Numbered from the stretch's first letter, positions 1-13,127 are shown. The stretch: DNA of 64,000 nt from Plasmodium brasilianum (GCF_023973825.1 NC_090114.1:822501-886500); one strand, 5' to 3'. The notes: generated by a model from the letters alone, not told the origin. Numbers and translations are program-made.

Positions 1-977
1 TATATAAAATGGAAATAGGTTTTCCTTCTGTGTTATTTAGCTGTTGTTAAAAAGAAGGACGAACAGGCTATAACATACATATAAATATGTATCTGTGTAC
101 GTGTACGTACATGTAAAAGTACATGAGTAGGAGTAAATAATTTTTTTATATTTATTTATGTATTTAAATTAACATTAATATGAATAATTCTGTTTACATT
201 TATATTTATTCTTATTTTTATTTTATTTAATTATTTTTATTTTTTTCCTAATAAAATGGGGAAAAAGTCAATTCCTCATATAGGTATGTGTTATCTTTAA
301 AAATAATCATCTGTGAAGAAGCACATTCTACATGTAACTTGTACACAAGTATTTCGTGTATAGGCATGCATGAAGTCGTTTACTTAAAATACCGCAAAAA
401 AAATAAGTACTTCATTCTTTTTTTCGAAAAGGAACTCCCCTTTTGAGGAGGTATACATATATATATTATATATATTATGTATATATGGGTATATATATGG
501 GTATATATATGGGTATATATATGGGTACATATATGGGTACATATATGGGTACATATATGGGTACATATATACTTACTAAGCTCTTACTATATCGTACACA
601 TATTTGTATTTTTTCTTTTTCTTTTTTTTTTGTTTTTTATTTTTCTACCAACCGCTCAGATGAAGTTTATTTTAAGCAAATTTTGCTAATAAAGCGGTTG
701 TTTAATTGAACGGAGCTCTGTTGACTTTATTATGAAACTGGTATTCCATAAATTTTTCAAAAAAAAAAAAAAAATATATCCAGAAATTATAATAAAATAA
801 TTTTACATATCGTAGTAAATATTTAAAAAAAATTATGCACTTTAAAAAAAAGGAATTTTTTTTAATCGAAATAAGGCACATATATAATGCGTGAACATAT
901 ATTACGTTAACAGATATTACGCAAACAAATGCTACATGAATTTAATGTACATGTACATGTACATATTTTACATGTAC

Positions 978-1012
<35 letters not shown>

Positions 1013-1218
1013 ATATGTACTCTTGTGGGTGAATTCACAGTAGATATATTATTTTACGTTACAGTTACACATAATTTGCAAGCATATATGTACAGTTCAT
1101 GACGAAGGGCTGTACGCATATGCTTATGAATTTATGTAAGTATGTATATATACGTGTGTATATCTAAGTATATGCTCGTCCGGTTAAATATGAGCTCGAT
1201 TGACAAGAATTCTCCGGC
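1..1218. other. Non-coding flank downstream of the COQ10-like gene
   Basis: No supportable gene. The stretch is AT-rich, with poly-T runs, a TA microsatellite near 980-1010 and a short tandem repeat near 487-575. It lies 3' of the minus-strand COQ10-like gene and probably holds its 3' UTR and polyadenylation region. Short open frames here arise from the repeat. Confidence 0.6.
487..575. repeat. 12-bp tandem repeat (gggtatatatat / gggtacatatat)
   Basis: About eight copies. The first copies read gggtatatatat and the later ones gggtacatatat, so the array shows two sub-blocks. It produces spurious open frames on both strands. Confidence 0.85.
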
Positions 1219-3353
1219 TTATTTTTTTATCAAGTTGGGGAAGAAATCATCCATGTTTTTTAAGTTATTTCCTTGTGACTCCTTTATGAATGCATACAGA
1301 ATTTTTTTGCCTAGCTCTTTTATGTACAAGTTCATAAAATTTTGGTATATTATATTTTTAAGCTGAGGAGGGATAAAATTATGAACAGGTAAGGATAAAA
1401 AAAAGAAGTAAAATTATTATGTAAAACATACTCATATGTATGTATATATATATATATATGTACGTATAAATATATCTGAACATATTAATGTTGTATCATC
1501 GAGGCGAATGACTTTTTATTTATAAAATGGTCCGCAGCACAATTGTTCCTCTTAATCTGTCATCCCTTTCAGAGTGCACACATGCATACATACTCATATA
1601 TACACATGCATACATACTCACATATACACATGCATACATACTCACATATACATATGCATACATACTCACATATACATATGCATACATACTCACATATACA
1701 TATGCATACATACTCACATATACATATGCACATATATAATTAATGTTACCCTAAAGTTTATGTAAAAATCAACGTTTATGCAGTTTTGTTTCTCCTTAAT
1801 TATCCACCGTGTTATCTGTTAAAAAAAAAAAAAAAAACGGAGATGGAGGTAGAGCCAGTGTTACTCAGGATATACATATAATTTAACATCTCTATTCTTG
1901 GTTATACTTAACACAAAAGGTGAGAAGTAGAACAGTTAAGGTACACATAGGTATATACGTATGTATGTATGTATGTATGTATGTATGTATATATGTATGT
2001 ATATATGTATGTATATACGTATGTATGTATGTATATATGTATGTATGTATATATGTATGTATATATGTATGTATGTATGTATGTGTAAGGTTATTTCCGC
2101 CTTACGTGACAATGTCACGGGCAGATATGCAAAATTTAGCAGACACACGAAAAAAGGCAATGGACAAATTATAATAATAATAAAAAAAAAAAAAAAAAAA
2201 AAATATATATATAAAAGGAAGTGATGATACACATATATAAATGAAGTAGCTCATTTGAAACTATGAAAAATATCGTTAAGGTGTTATTTCACACTGTCTT
2301 TTTGTTTCGTATGTTTGGCTTTTTTTTTCCCCCCCTCTCCCAGTACCAAATGGTTAAATAGTTTTGAATCTTCACTGGAAACCTAAGGGGAAAAAAATAA
2401 AAGAAGTCGAAATACGTATGAAATGAAAAAGAAACAACATAAAGCATCATAAAATATCATAACGCATCATAAAATATCATAACGCAGCATAAAATATCAT
2501 AACGCAGCATAAAATATCATAACGCAGCATAAAATATCATAACGCAGCATAAAATATCATAACGCAGCATAAAATATCATAACGCAGCATAAAATATCAT
2601 AACGCAGCATAAAGTATCATAACGCAGCATAAAGTATCATAACGCAGCATAAAGTATCATAACGCAGCATAAAGTATCATAACGCAGCATAAAGTATCAT
2701 AACGCAGCATAAAACATCATAACCATTGCTGGTATACGTAATGACAAAATGTTACTGTGATAGTGGTTGGGTAATTAAATTTTATTATGGAATTATATTT
2801 TTCCTTAAAAAGAATGTTTTCTATTTGTAGGATGGCCTTAAAATGTCTCTGTGCTTTTTCTGTTATTTTGCTATCCTGCGGGGTACAAATGGTAGGAGTG
2901 TGTACATAATCGGGTATACTTAACTCTTTTTTATAATTCTATTTTTACTTATATGTGTGTGTATATTTTGCACGTATAAAAGGTATGCCACTTACAAAGG
3001 TGCACATGCACTTATATCAAAAAACAATTTTTTCCGCACAACTCCTTTTCGGTAACGCCTTTTTCATTTACACCGTACATGTATGCATATATACATGTAT
3101 AAGTGCTCGTACGTATGTACAGATGTACACTCCTTACAGTAACGTAGGGCAAAAAGTGCTTATACCCGTCCACGTTTAAAACAGTGCAAAAGAATATATG
3201 ACTTTTACAAACTATATCCACGTTATTTCGGTAAATTATTTCTTTGTTTTTAATAAATTTATTTTGAAATGAAGAAAATCGTCTGTTAAAACTAGTTTTA
3301 TAAGTATTCATTGAAACTGTGGAAGTAATTTTGGTTAACAGAACGATCCTCAT
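1219..3353 (-). CDS. COQ10: COQ10-like coenzyme Q-binding START-domain protein, five exons
   Basis: I assembled five exons by splice sites, all phase 0: 3138-3353, 2756-2875, 2347-2382, 1750-1815 and 1219-1362 (read on the minus strand). They give 193 residues. The N-terminus (MRIVLLTK, then basic and Ser/Thr-rich) looks like a mitochondrial presequence. After it comes the polyketide-cyclase/START pattern of COQ10: YKHFLPYVT near the end of exon 1, then an amphipathic strand region (exon 2), SKLFNHL (exon 3), ITRW (exon 4), FYINFR and a C-terminal long helix (LKNIIYQNF...AFIKES). COQ10 family proteins bind ubiquinone and support its use in the inner-membrane respiratory chain. Donors GTAAGG, GTAACA, GTACTG and GTAACA and pyrimidine-rich acceptors support the model. 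Every intron except the first (2876-3137) carries a tandem repeat. Start ATG at 3351-3353 is the first in the open stretch; the frame further upstream begins only at a TTG. Confidence 0.82.
1580..1735. repeat. 24-bp minisatellite in COQ10 intron 4
   Basis: About six copies of a 24-bp unit, core acatgcatacatactcatat, lying wholly within the intron 1363-1749. It makes spurious [12 protein letters not shown] open frames in all plus frames. Confidence 0.85.
1957..2090. repeat. (GTAT)n / (GTATATAT) microsatellite in COQ10 intron 3
   Basis: Near-pure tetranucleotide gtat with interspersed atat, inside the intron 1816-2346. Confidence 0.85.
2442..2722. repeat. 20-bp minisatellite in COQ10 intron 2
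   Basis: About 14 head-to-tail copies of cataacgcagcataaaatat. Outer copies differ: the first have catcat instead of cagcat, and the last block has aaagt instead of aaaat. The array fills most of the intron 2383-2755. Confidence 0.92.
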
Positions 3354-4264
3354 TTTACGGTCAGTGGGGAATTGTGGGGGGAAGTTCAAAAAAATAAAAT
3401 AAATAAAAAAAAAATAATAAAATAAAATTATAATAAAATAATAAAAAAAAAATAATAAAATAAAATTATAATAAAATAATAAAAAAAATAATAAAATAAA
3501 ATTATAATAAAATAATAAAAAAAAAATAATAAAATAAAATTATAATAAAATAAAAAAAATAATAATAATAAAATTATAATAAAATAATAAAAAATAATAG
3601 TAAAATAATAAAAAATGGAATTATCAAAGGGCGCTCAACAACTTTCTCATATCTGCAAAATAGTAATATAACGAGAGAAGGAGTTTATCAGGTGAGACTT
3701 CTCTATTAAAGTTCAATACGCTTGTGACAAGTGCCTGCTTTTCCTGATCACCCAGTTTTAACGAAAAAAGTATAGTGTTGCATTAGAGCGCCGGGAATAT
3801 CCTTGTATATGTACGTTTGTAAAAGGAATAACAATTAATACGTACATACCTAAGTTACATATATATACATACGTATATAAATACACACCCAATTATGAGT
3901 ATATACGTACATACGTATGTGCACATGTACCGACACCTTTTTTTTCTTTTGTTTTTTTTCCCCCTCTTCATAAGTATTAACAATATTTGAAGAACAACCT
4001 TGATCTTATCGTTGAACATTTTCGTACGAGGGCATTTCCCCCCTTGGTCTTAAACAACTCCTGTATTTACAATTAAAAATTTAGTACTTTAAAGTTTTGC
4101 ACAACTGTACATGTTATTTACTTTATGTTAGCTGCATGACGTTATGTTATGTTATGTTATAGTGTACCTGTGATATTGCAACAATGAAACTTTAATGCAA
4201 TTAAATTTTATAAAAATTTTTTTCTCTTTTTTAATATACAAGTGAGGGACGAACGGAAGGAACG

Positions 4265-4298
<34 letters not shown>

Positions 4299-5275
4299 GA
4301 GAACGTTTATAAACATTTAAAAAATGGCAATTAAATAAAAAATGCATGAACGGTATATAAACAAAGTAAAGGCAGTACAAACACTCAAAAACGTTAAATT
4401 GACAAAACAAATTACGTAAGTAAAAAGAAATTCCGCTAATAAGTACATATGTATTTATAACATATAAAAATAAATACACATTTAAAATGGTTTCATTGTA
4501 TTTTGTGTTAATGCTCAGAGATAAACTGGAATGAGAAAATTAAAAAATGGTGGAGCAGGAAAGAAAAGAAGAAAAGAAAAAAAAAAAGACGTAATGTCTC
4601 AATGCCGCAACGACGTGAAAAAAGATAACATCGCGAAGTGGTAAAAATGTGGAATACGAAAAAAAGCTTGAAATAAAAAGTATATATATGTATATATATA
4701 CATATACATAATGTGGGTATAAAAAAGTACTAATTTATTTTTTTTTTAAATTACTCAAAAATATGTACAACGGAATGTCAATATAATTACACGGTGGGAG
4801 GAAGGGACAATTTGTCATAGAAGGAAAAAAGGATATTAAAAAAAGGATATTGAAAAAAGAATATTGAAAAAAGGATATTGAAAAAAGAATATTGAAAAAA
4901 GGATATTGAAAAAAGAATATTGAAAAAAGGATATTGAAAAAAGAATATTGAAAAAAGAATATTGAAAAAAGGATATTGAAAAAAGAATATTGAAAAAAGA
5001 CAAAAATTAAAAAGAATCGGCATATATATGTATACATATACATATATACATATAAACAGTCACACAGAGTTAATAATAAATCAACGGGTAGGGGGGGAAA
5101 GAAACATCAACAATCAAAGTGTTCAGTGTTGAGGGTTAAGAATTACCGAATGCATATCTACATATACATACGTATATAACATGTATATATGCGTATGTAT
5201 GTACATATGCATAAAAACATATTATATATAATATATATATATATATTATATATTATATATTATATATTATATATA

Positions 5276-5310
<35 letters not shown>

Positions 5311-5650
5311 TTATGCATGCGTGTATGTGTTTCGCCAAATGGTGGTTGATAAACAATTTGTAACTTCAAAAGATGAGTAAAAGGTAGATTTAACAAAGAA
5401 ATGAAATAAAGTAGAGATCAAAAAAAAAAAAAAAAAAAAAAAAAAGGAAGAAAGAAATGGGATGAAAACGAGAAGGAAAGAAAAAGAAAAGGTAAAATTA
5501 AAAAACATAAGAAAGAAAAAAAGAGAGTTTGAGAAACAACTATGAGCACAAATTTGGCTATCCAAAAGAGTAAAAAAACTGTACACACGGTATACATATA
5601 TATATAGAATATCCACATACATATGTGTATGTACACATGCGCACATGGCG
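3354..5650. other. Intergenic region between COQ10-like gene and Rab18
   Basis: No gene seen. It should contain the promoter and 5' UTR of the COQ10-like gene (starting leftwards at 3353) and the 3' region of Rab18. It holds an AAT/AAAAT-rich array at about 3390-3615, a poly-A run near 4266-4294, a 14/28-bp array at 4826-4995, TA microsatellites at 5225-5310 and a poly-A run near 5420-5445. Confidence 0.6.
4826..4995. repeat. 14/28-bp tandem repeat (atattgaaaaaagg / atattgaaaaaaga)
   Basis: About 12 copies of atattgaaaaaagR, mostly alternating g and a at the last base, giving a 28-bp higher-order period. It encodes spurious phenylalanine-rich frames on the minus strand. Confidence 0.88.
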
Positions 5651-6905
5651 TTAACAAACACAATTCGTTCTATTTTCTTCCTTTTTGCCTAACTTCAAAT
5701 TTTTCGTAACAACACTCAACTCAAGCAAGGACGGGTTATTTAGAATTTGTTGTATTAATTCTTCAAAACAGTATGTTATATTTATGTCATTCTTTGCACT
5801 TGTTTCACAAAAAAGCATATTATTTTCAAAAGCGAAATTTTTCCCTTCGTCTTTTGTTACTTCATGATTGGACTTGTCAATTTTATTTGCCACTAACATT
5901 TTAATAGCATTTTTATTTGTAGAATACTTGTCTATTTCATGTATCCATACATCTAAGTTTTCAAAGGACTCCCTAACGGTGCAATCGCTGCAAAGAGGGG
6001 AACACACCGTGTGTACATAGATATGTATGTATGCACGTATGTATTCACGTATGTATGTATACACGTATGTATGTATGCATGTATGTATGCACGTAAGTAT
6101 GCACGTAAGTATGCACATAAGTATGCACGTATGTATGTGAACTCGTGCAAAATACAACTAATGGTGTACGTCTTTTTTTTTTCTTTTTCTTTTTTTTTTT
6201 TTTTGTTGTACTATACGAGAATTATAGCATGAGCATTTCTATAGTACGCCGATGTTAATGTCCGAAACCTTTCTTGCCCTGCTGTATCCCAAATTCCAAC
6301 TTTGATCGTTTTATTATCAATTTTTAAGTATTTCACTTTAAAGTCAATTCCTATAAATAAAAAAAAAAAATAAAAATACAGGTAAACAATTATTGGACAT
6401 ATATACAAATCATACATTGTGAAGTAACATGCCACAAAGCTAACGACATCACTATGTTTTTTGCAAAAGGAGCTATTTTTTTTTTTTTTTTTCACTATTT
6501 TTTTTCCTTGAGTTTTTTTGCTCTCACCTATGGTAGAAAGGACTTTTTCTTCAAACTGATTATCCGAGTACCTGCATAGTATACTGCTTTTTCCTATATT
6601 ATTAAAAAAAAAAAAAAAAAAAAAAAAGCAAAAAAGCAAATAAATATGGAAATGCGTTCGCAAAAAAGCAAATAAATATGGAAATGCGTTCGCAAAAAAG
6701 CAAATAAATATGGAAATGCGTTCGCAAAAAAGAAAATAAATATAGAAATGCGTTTACAAAATGGGCACATATATATTTCATATTTCATGTGTCACTCTTG
6801 GAAGTTATGCGCAGCTAATATCATCCTTGAGAATGTTTTCTGACTTTATATATTTTTATATGAATTATCATCCCATAATTATACATATATATATAATATA
6901 TATAT

Positions 6906-6942
<37 letters not shown>

Positions 6943-7066
6943 GTATATACGCATAAATGTATATATTATCTTTATTACGAATCAGAAAAAATTATTACTC
7001 ACCTACACTGGAATCACCCACTAATAGCAGTTTTAGCAAGTAATCATACTTATTCTTATTTTTCAT
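5651..7066 (-). CDS. RAB18: Small GTPase Rab18, four exons
   Basis: The exons are 7003-7066, 6528-6593, 6212-6350 and 5651-5987, joining in phases 1, 1 and 2 to give 201 residues. All Ras-superfamily boxes are present: P-loop GDSSVGKS (17-24), switch I Thr42 (LSTIG), WDTAGQE (64-70), NKID (124-127) and ETSAK (151-155). The protein ends NCVC, a CXC double-cysteine geranylgeranylation signal typical of Rabs. The near-identity of the switch and [15 protein letters not shown] regions to Rab18 supports that subfamily. Rab18 acts in ER and lipid-droplet membrane traffic in other eukaryotes; the role in this parasite is inferred. The codon for the P-loop Gly22 and the codon for Tyr90 are both split by introns, so a naive open frame misses the N-terminal 44 residues. 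Intron 1 carries a 32-bp repeat and a TA microsatellite. Confidence 0.93.
6628..6760. repeat. 32-bp minisatellite in Rab18 intron 1
   Basis: Four copies of a 32-bp unit (core gcaaataaatatggaaatgcg). The last copy is diverged. It lies in the intron 6594-7002. Confidence 0.85.
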
Positions 7067-7083
7067 TTTTTATTTTTGAAGTA

Positions 7084-7119
<36 letters not shown>

Positions 7120-7142
7120 GGTATTATATATGGAAAAACAAT

Positions 7143-7173
<31 letters not shown>

Positions 7174-7649
7174 TTACAAATAATACAAATGACACAAATG
7201 ACACAAATGCACATAATACAAATAATACAAATATTTACAAAACAGGCCAATATATAATATCTTTAAATTCATGTTTGAAAAAAAAAAAAAAAAAAAAAAG
7301 AAGGAAAGAAAGAAATAACGGAAGAACAAACGAACGAAAGAAAGAACAGAGAACTAATTAGTTAATTATCCTTTTATTATTATATTATTATTTTTTATTA
7401 TGCGTTTGGTATGGCGCATCACATCGAAGTCAAAAAGCAGTTTTACGTTCGTCCTCATATTCTAAGAATTTGCTACAAGGATATTACTATATATATATAC
7501 AATGTGATATATATAATAATATATGTATACAATATTACATACATGTAAACAGCACAATATGTATATTGCTTTGATGTAACAATAAAATGCGTACTTTACG
7601 TATATATGTATAATACAATACAACACGAATATTACGTATATTTACATAT

Positions 7650-7680
<31 letters not shown>

Positions 7681-8725
7681 TTATACATATTTATATATAT
7701 TTATGTATTTATATATATTTATGTATTTATATATATTTATGTATTTATATATGAATTTATAAGTATGTATGTATGTATTTATATATATATATATATATAT
7801 AAAAATATATAAATAAATATACCTAACAATTTTTAGTTTATTTTTTTTTTATATTCTTCATTTTTTTTTTTCCTGCAATTTTTGCAAGTTGCAGAAGCGC
7901 ATATAAAAATGTACATATAAATATAATCATGTATAATATAACTACATATAAATATAATCATGTATAATATAACTACATATTAATATAATCATGTATAATA
8001 TAACTACATATAAATATAATCATGTATATAATTACATTTACATATACATGTTTAGATATATATATAAATATATAATACAATAATATACATTCATAAATTA
8101 AATGCATACAGTAATATAAATACATATATATGCATATACTACGTACATGTACATGTATATATATATGTATATATACTTAAAATAAATACGTACATGTGAA
8201 TACTTCCATGTTTACAATGTCAAATGTACCGAGTATAGGGCATAAGGGAAAAATAAAAAATTTTAGTAATCTTTGTTGTTACATGACAATAGGGTACTAT
8301 AAGTTTTGCTCTTCACTTTATATACGTACCTCTCATAATTATTACTGCATATATATGTATAATACATGACTATTATTTTACTCCACATTTTTTACTTATT
8401 TTTTCCCCTATATTTTTATCATTTTTTCACGCCTTTTTTTTTTCGAAATATTTTGCTGTTTTTCTTTTTTATTTCTTCTTATTTTTTCTCATTTTATTTT
8501 ATTATTTTTTTTTTTTTTTTTATTTCACGCCGCCCAACATTTTTTATTTAGTTTATTTCTCTTCACGTTGCCTCTTATTCTTTTCTTTCGTCGCTTAACA
8601 ATGCGTACATATTTTTGCTAAACAATTTCGGGGCGTATCATAACATACATTTTTGTAGTATGGAAAAAAGTACATTCGTGTGTTTATATATCATGTTTGT
8701 ATATGAATATGCGTAAATAGGCATG

Positions 8726-8756
<31 letters not shown>

Positions 8757-9621
8757 TATGTATATATTTATACGCACATGCTTAGGAATATATTTATAGT
8801 TATGCGCCTACCTATGCATAACATCGAACTAAAATGCTAAGTAGTAAAACAGGCACTTTAAAAAAATGAATAATGATAAAAAGACATGCTCTAATCCTTT
8901 TTTTTTTTCTAATTTTTTAATTTTTTCCATTTTGGTATAACAAGCAAATGTACCAAATTTTTGTTCATTAAAAATGCAAAGTTATTAAATAGGAGGGGAA
9001 TGGGATGAAATTATGCGGAAAAGGGAAAAAAAAAAAAAAAAAAATGAAAGCAGAAGAAAAGAAAAGAAAAGAAAAGAATATGAATAATAAAAAAGGAGAA
9101 AATAAACGAAACGAAACAAAAATGACGAGAAAAATATTGCTTTCCCGTCGAAGGACACATGTAATAGTACACTCTACATGTAACACTGTTTAAGAAGCAG
9201 AAACAGTGCACATACTTGTACATAAGCAAGTATGTACGTATATGTACCGATACATGTACTATGATCAAATTTTAAAATAAGATTTACAAAAAGAGTTTTT
9301 GTGAAGGCACTGGGGTGCTACCTGGTCATGCGGATGTTTCGCTATTTGCATATGCATGTCCACTCACGTATGCATTTATGTACACGCGTGCGTGCCTTCC
9401 TGTTCTGTAGCATCCTTCAACAGTTCAACAGTTCAACAGTTCAACAGTTCAACATTTGGTGCAAAATGGTATCTGTACGAATATATCATTAAACAGAGGA
9501 AGAATAATTATCTTTATCCTAAACCCCTCCTTCCCCCATGCTTTAACACGTATAACTGTTTTTGACAAAAAAAAAGTTGTAAGTCATGAGGGTTAGTAAC
9601 TACAAGTTAAGCAGGACATAT

Positions 9622-9670
<49 letters not shown>

Positions 9671-9952
9671 CATGTTTACAGATACGGTAGCCCCCCTCTA
9701 AACGTATTAACAGAACGGTCCTTGCTAAATAGATCCTCACTAAGCACAGTAACTCCTGCCACTACAACTCTGTGCATATTGCGTTAATAATAAAGAAATA
9801 ATTTTAAGTGCTGCAGAAGTGGATTGAAAGTACACAAAAAAAAAAAAAAAGAGAGAAAATACTCAGCAGTTATATATAATTTGACACATTACATGTACGT
9901 ACAATTGTATATTATTATCAACCCGTTCTTTCCACACGTTTTGGTAGTACTC
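7067..9952. other. Intergenic region 5' of Rab18, 3' of the aquaporin-like gene
   Basis: No convincing gene on either strand. It contains poly-A runs (7087-7117, 7150-7172, 7278-7299), TA/TTTATATA arrays at about 7650-7800, a four-copy repeat of about 32 bp at 7910-8045, a poly-T run at 8508-8521, a short caacagtt repeat at 9418-9453 and a TA array at 9629-9664. The Rab18 promoter should lie at its left end. Confidence 0.55.
7910..8045. repeat. About 32-bp tandem repeat (tacatataaatataatcatg...)
   Basis: Four imperfect copies of a unit beginning tacatataaatataatcatg and ending tataatataac. Very AT-rich, with no coding sense. Confidence 0.75.
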
Positions 9953-11143
9953 CTAACGATTTTTCTTGTCTTCCCCTGTACTTATGTATATGTCGAAAAA
10001 TTTTTGAAAATTTTTTCCAAGATAATTATTGTTTAAAGAACTATCGTTAATGCACTCATTTGTTATAAGTGATAAATCAACCATTCCATTGGATTTCATA
10101 TTTTTTTGTAAAATTTCTTGTTTAATGTTTTTATAACAGTTCGTAGCATCGGCTAAAGAAAGGGTAGTTGGCGGTTTTAAAAGAAGACTAGCTAATTTAT
10201 ATCCCAAGTAATGAAATAAGATTAAAAAAAAAAAAAAAAAAAAGATAATTTCATCTGAATATATTCAATTATAATCCAACTCAAACTCATAAATGGCCCA
10301 CTAACTATATGCGCTCGTCTACTTGAATATAAGGATATAATTTGTGTAAATATTAAATTTATTTGAATAGGATAAGATAAGAAATCCTTTGTAAACAAAT
10401 ATATATATAATAAGACATAACTTAAAAAAGAACATATACACTCATTTATGTATGTGTCCATTATAATAGATGAATACAAATCCATATTGTTCAAAAAAAG
10501 TTTATCATAATATTTATTCCCCATGTTATGATATGGACAGGTAATTATTAACATGTTCATAAAAAACTTTCTTAAAAATCCGGGCATATGAGGATACACA
10601 AATGATGTCATAAACGATCTGTTCTTTTCAATTTTGTGCTCATGAATTAGTTCAATTATCTTTTTGCTTAACGGAGTGTTGCTACTCCCCTTTCCCAAAG
10701 CTTTTATCACCGACAGATACAGCAATGTACCAACTATGTTGGACGCTATTGTTACTAGTGCCTCTTCTGCAAAGTAGAAAGCAAAAAATGGAGCAAAATA
10801 TATGGGAAGTGGGGAAATGAATGGGAAGTGGGGAAATGAATGGGAAGTGGGGAAATGAATGGGAAGTGGGGAAATGAATGGGAAGTGGGAAAATGAATGG
10901 GAAGTGGGAAAATGAATGGGAAGTGGGAAAATGAATGGGAAGTGGGAAAATGAATGGGAAGTGGGGAAATGAATGGGAAGTGGGGAAATGAATGGGAAAA
11001 AGGAAATTAACAAATGGAAAATTTCAAATTGGAAAGGGTACATAGGCGGGGTAAAAATAGCACATGGAAGAAATGCCCACTTGTTTGGGGGGGAGTTGGG
11101 CTTTTACCATATGCACGCTACTAACATACATATGAATGACTTC

Positions 11144-11177
<34 letters not shown>

Positions 11178-11648
11178 GAGCTATTTACTTCTATTTATAA
11201 AATTAAATTTGTTCTTGAGGAGGTGGAAAAAGGGATCTCCATCATACCCCGCCGTACAGTAGCGAAACCATATGAATAGGATAATAGTATACTTAATTGA
11301 AGCTGTGGCCATACTATTTCTGTAATCATATTCAGTCACTTTGGATAAGATATATATAAACTTATCAATGATTTCATTAAAAATAAGAATAAAAAAATAA
11401 TATAAAAATGTGTTTATAATATAACCTAAGGACAAAGATATGGTGTTAAAATAACTCTTAAAAAACTCATGTTTTACATCCTTTACATCCTTTACATCCT
11501 TTACATCCTTTATATCCTTTACATTTTTTTCTTTTATTTCTTTTATTTCTTCCTTTGAACTTTTTCGACTTGCAATTTTCTGTTTTAATTTTTTTGTAAT
11601 TTTTAGTGACTGCTCATATATATTGCTATCATTTTGCGTCGTGCTCAT
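9953..11648 (-). CDS. Six-helix membrane protein, possible divergent aquaporin (MIP fold); one-base homopolymer frameshift
   Basis: Exon 1 is 11189-11648 (ATG at 11646-11648) and exon 2 is 9953-10766, joined in phase 1. Exon 2 is interrupted by a frameshift at the poly-T run 10224-10243. One extra base would give a continuous 424-residue protein. After a Lys-rich cytosolic head with an IKDVKD repeat, I count six hydrophobic segments in a 3+3 layout. D138-P139-F140 follows the second segment and G310-P311-F312 follows the fifth, exactly where aquaporins carry their two NPA half-helices. A Glu in segment 4 (E262) and the sequence YPIQINL in segment 5 also fit the MIP family. Both NPA motifs are degenerate and the usual Arg after the second is Met, so it would be an unorthodox member. 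The family call is inference; otherwise it is a conserved membrane protein of unknown function. The intron (10767-11188) holds a 19-bp repeat. Confidence 0.6.
10224..10243. other. 20-base homopolymer at a frame break in the aquaporin-like gene
   Basis: With 20 T residues on the coding strand the frame ends FFFFFF then stop. With 21 the frame continues into the following 89 codons, whose sequence is protein-like (LGYKLASLLL, a final helix). No GT donor exists nearby to explain it as an intron. Confidence 0.75.
10797..10998. repeat. 19-bp minisatellite in the aquaporin-like gene's intron
   Basis: About ten copies of gaatgggaagtggggaaat. The central copies carry a g-to-a change (gggaaaat). It lies within the intron 10767-11188 and creates a spurious HFPFISPLP frame on the minus strand. 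Confidence 0.9.
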
Positions 11649-11737
11649 TTTTATAAAAGTATTAATTTGGGGCGTGGAAATGTGAAAACGGAAAATATGG
11701 AAGAAAAGAAAGGAAATTTCTTTTTTATTTTTTTTTT

Positions 11738-12125
11738 ATTTTTTTCCTTTCCTTTTGTTTTATTTATCTCCTTTCCTTTTGTTTTATTTTTCTCCTTTCC
11801 TTTTGTTTTATTTTTCTCCTTTCCTTTTGTTTTATTTTTCTCCTTTTCTTTTGTTTTATTTTTCTCCTTTCCTTTTGTTTTATTTTTCTCCTTTTCTTTT
11901 GTTTTATTTTTCTCCTTTCCTTTTGTTTTATTTTTCTCCTTTTCTTTTGTTTTATTTTTCTCCTTTCCTTTTGTTTTATTTTTCTCCTTTTCTTTTGTTT
12001 TATTTTTCTCCTTTCCTTTTGTTTTATTTTTCTCCTTTTCTTTTGTTTTATTTTTCTCCTTTCCTTTTGTTTTATTTTTCTCCTTTCCTTTTGTTTTATT
12101 TTTCTCCTTTCCTTTCCTTTCCTTT
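11738..12125. repeat. 24-bp pyrimidine-rich minisatellite
   Basis: About 16 copies of a 24-bp unit (core cctttccttttgttttattt). Copies alternate cc and tc in the middle, giving a 48-bp higher-order pattern. One strand is almost pure pyrimidine. Because 24 is a multiple of three it stays open in several frames, producing artificial FVLFFSFP and KEKNKTKG repeats. Confidence 0.92.
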
Positions 12126-12387
12126 TTTTTTTTTTTTTTTTTTTCACCCAAAAACTTTAAAATTAAAAAACGAAGCAGTAACACTCGTGCCTATTTTAAT
12201 AGCTCGACGTTTTGCAGCTTCGCTTTATACCTATTTTCATTTTTATATATCTACAAGGAAAGCGATATGCATTTATTCATTATACTCTCCTTCGCACAAT
12301 ACTTTGAGGATCTGCATTTACATGTTTCCACCTTACAGAAAATAAGAAAATTTAATTTGTTTTGTGTACATATATATTTAAAAGGCA

Positions 12388-12430
<43 letters not shown>

Positions 12431-12789
12431 CCCTCCCCGTTCCAGCACAAAATGCACATAAAAAAACAAAAAAGAAAAAAAAATTAAGAAAAAAATTAAA
12501 AAATTTTAAAAATAAAGTAAAACAAAGTAAAATAAAATAATCATGCTGTACCATAATGTTTACGCATACGCATCATGCATATGTTCGTGTGCATTTTCTT
12601 TTTTCTCCTAACACCTTTAAAAGAGGCAAAGCTTGCGGCAAACTAATTTCAGCTCGTACGTTATATGCACGTATGGACTAAGTACATAAGTATGCAAATA
12701 CGTATGTATGCATATGTGCCATAACAACGTACATCATTTATTCGTACGTTCTTTTCATCCCTTCTCTTTCAGATAAAATAAACGAATGG

Positions 12790-12821
<32 letters not shown>

Positions 12822-12883
12822 TGCTTCACATAAACGTGGTCGTTTGTTCTTACTTAATGACGAATGAATCATCAGTTAGAAAA

Positions 12884-12914
<31 letters not shown>

Positions 12915-13089
12915 AAGCTCCAATGTTGCAGTTGAGTAACAGGATTAAATGACTATAATAAACAAAATTTTTTTTTTCCATTTTTTTTTTTGAATTTATT
13001 TTAAATGTAAGGGAAGCTTTCACTTGCAAAATATTATCTCCACGTAGAAGTTGATACGACGACTGTTCTCGCCTGTACTCGTGCATAAA

Positions 13090-13127
<38 letters not shown>

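Noticed and set aside
2442..2722. Regular 20-bp repeats considered as a CRISPR array
   Set aside because: Copies are directly head-to-tail with no unique spacers, and the context is a eukaryotic intron.
11651..12184. Long minus-strand frame (KEKNKTKG repeats) and its plus-strand partners
   Set aside because: Produced entirely by a 24-bp array whose length is a multiple of three; no non-repetitive coding sequence or splice context.
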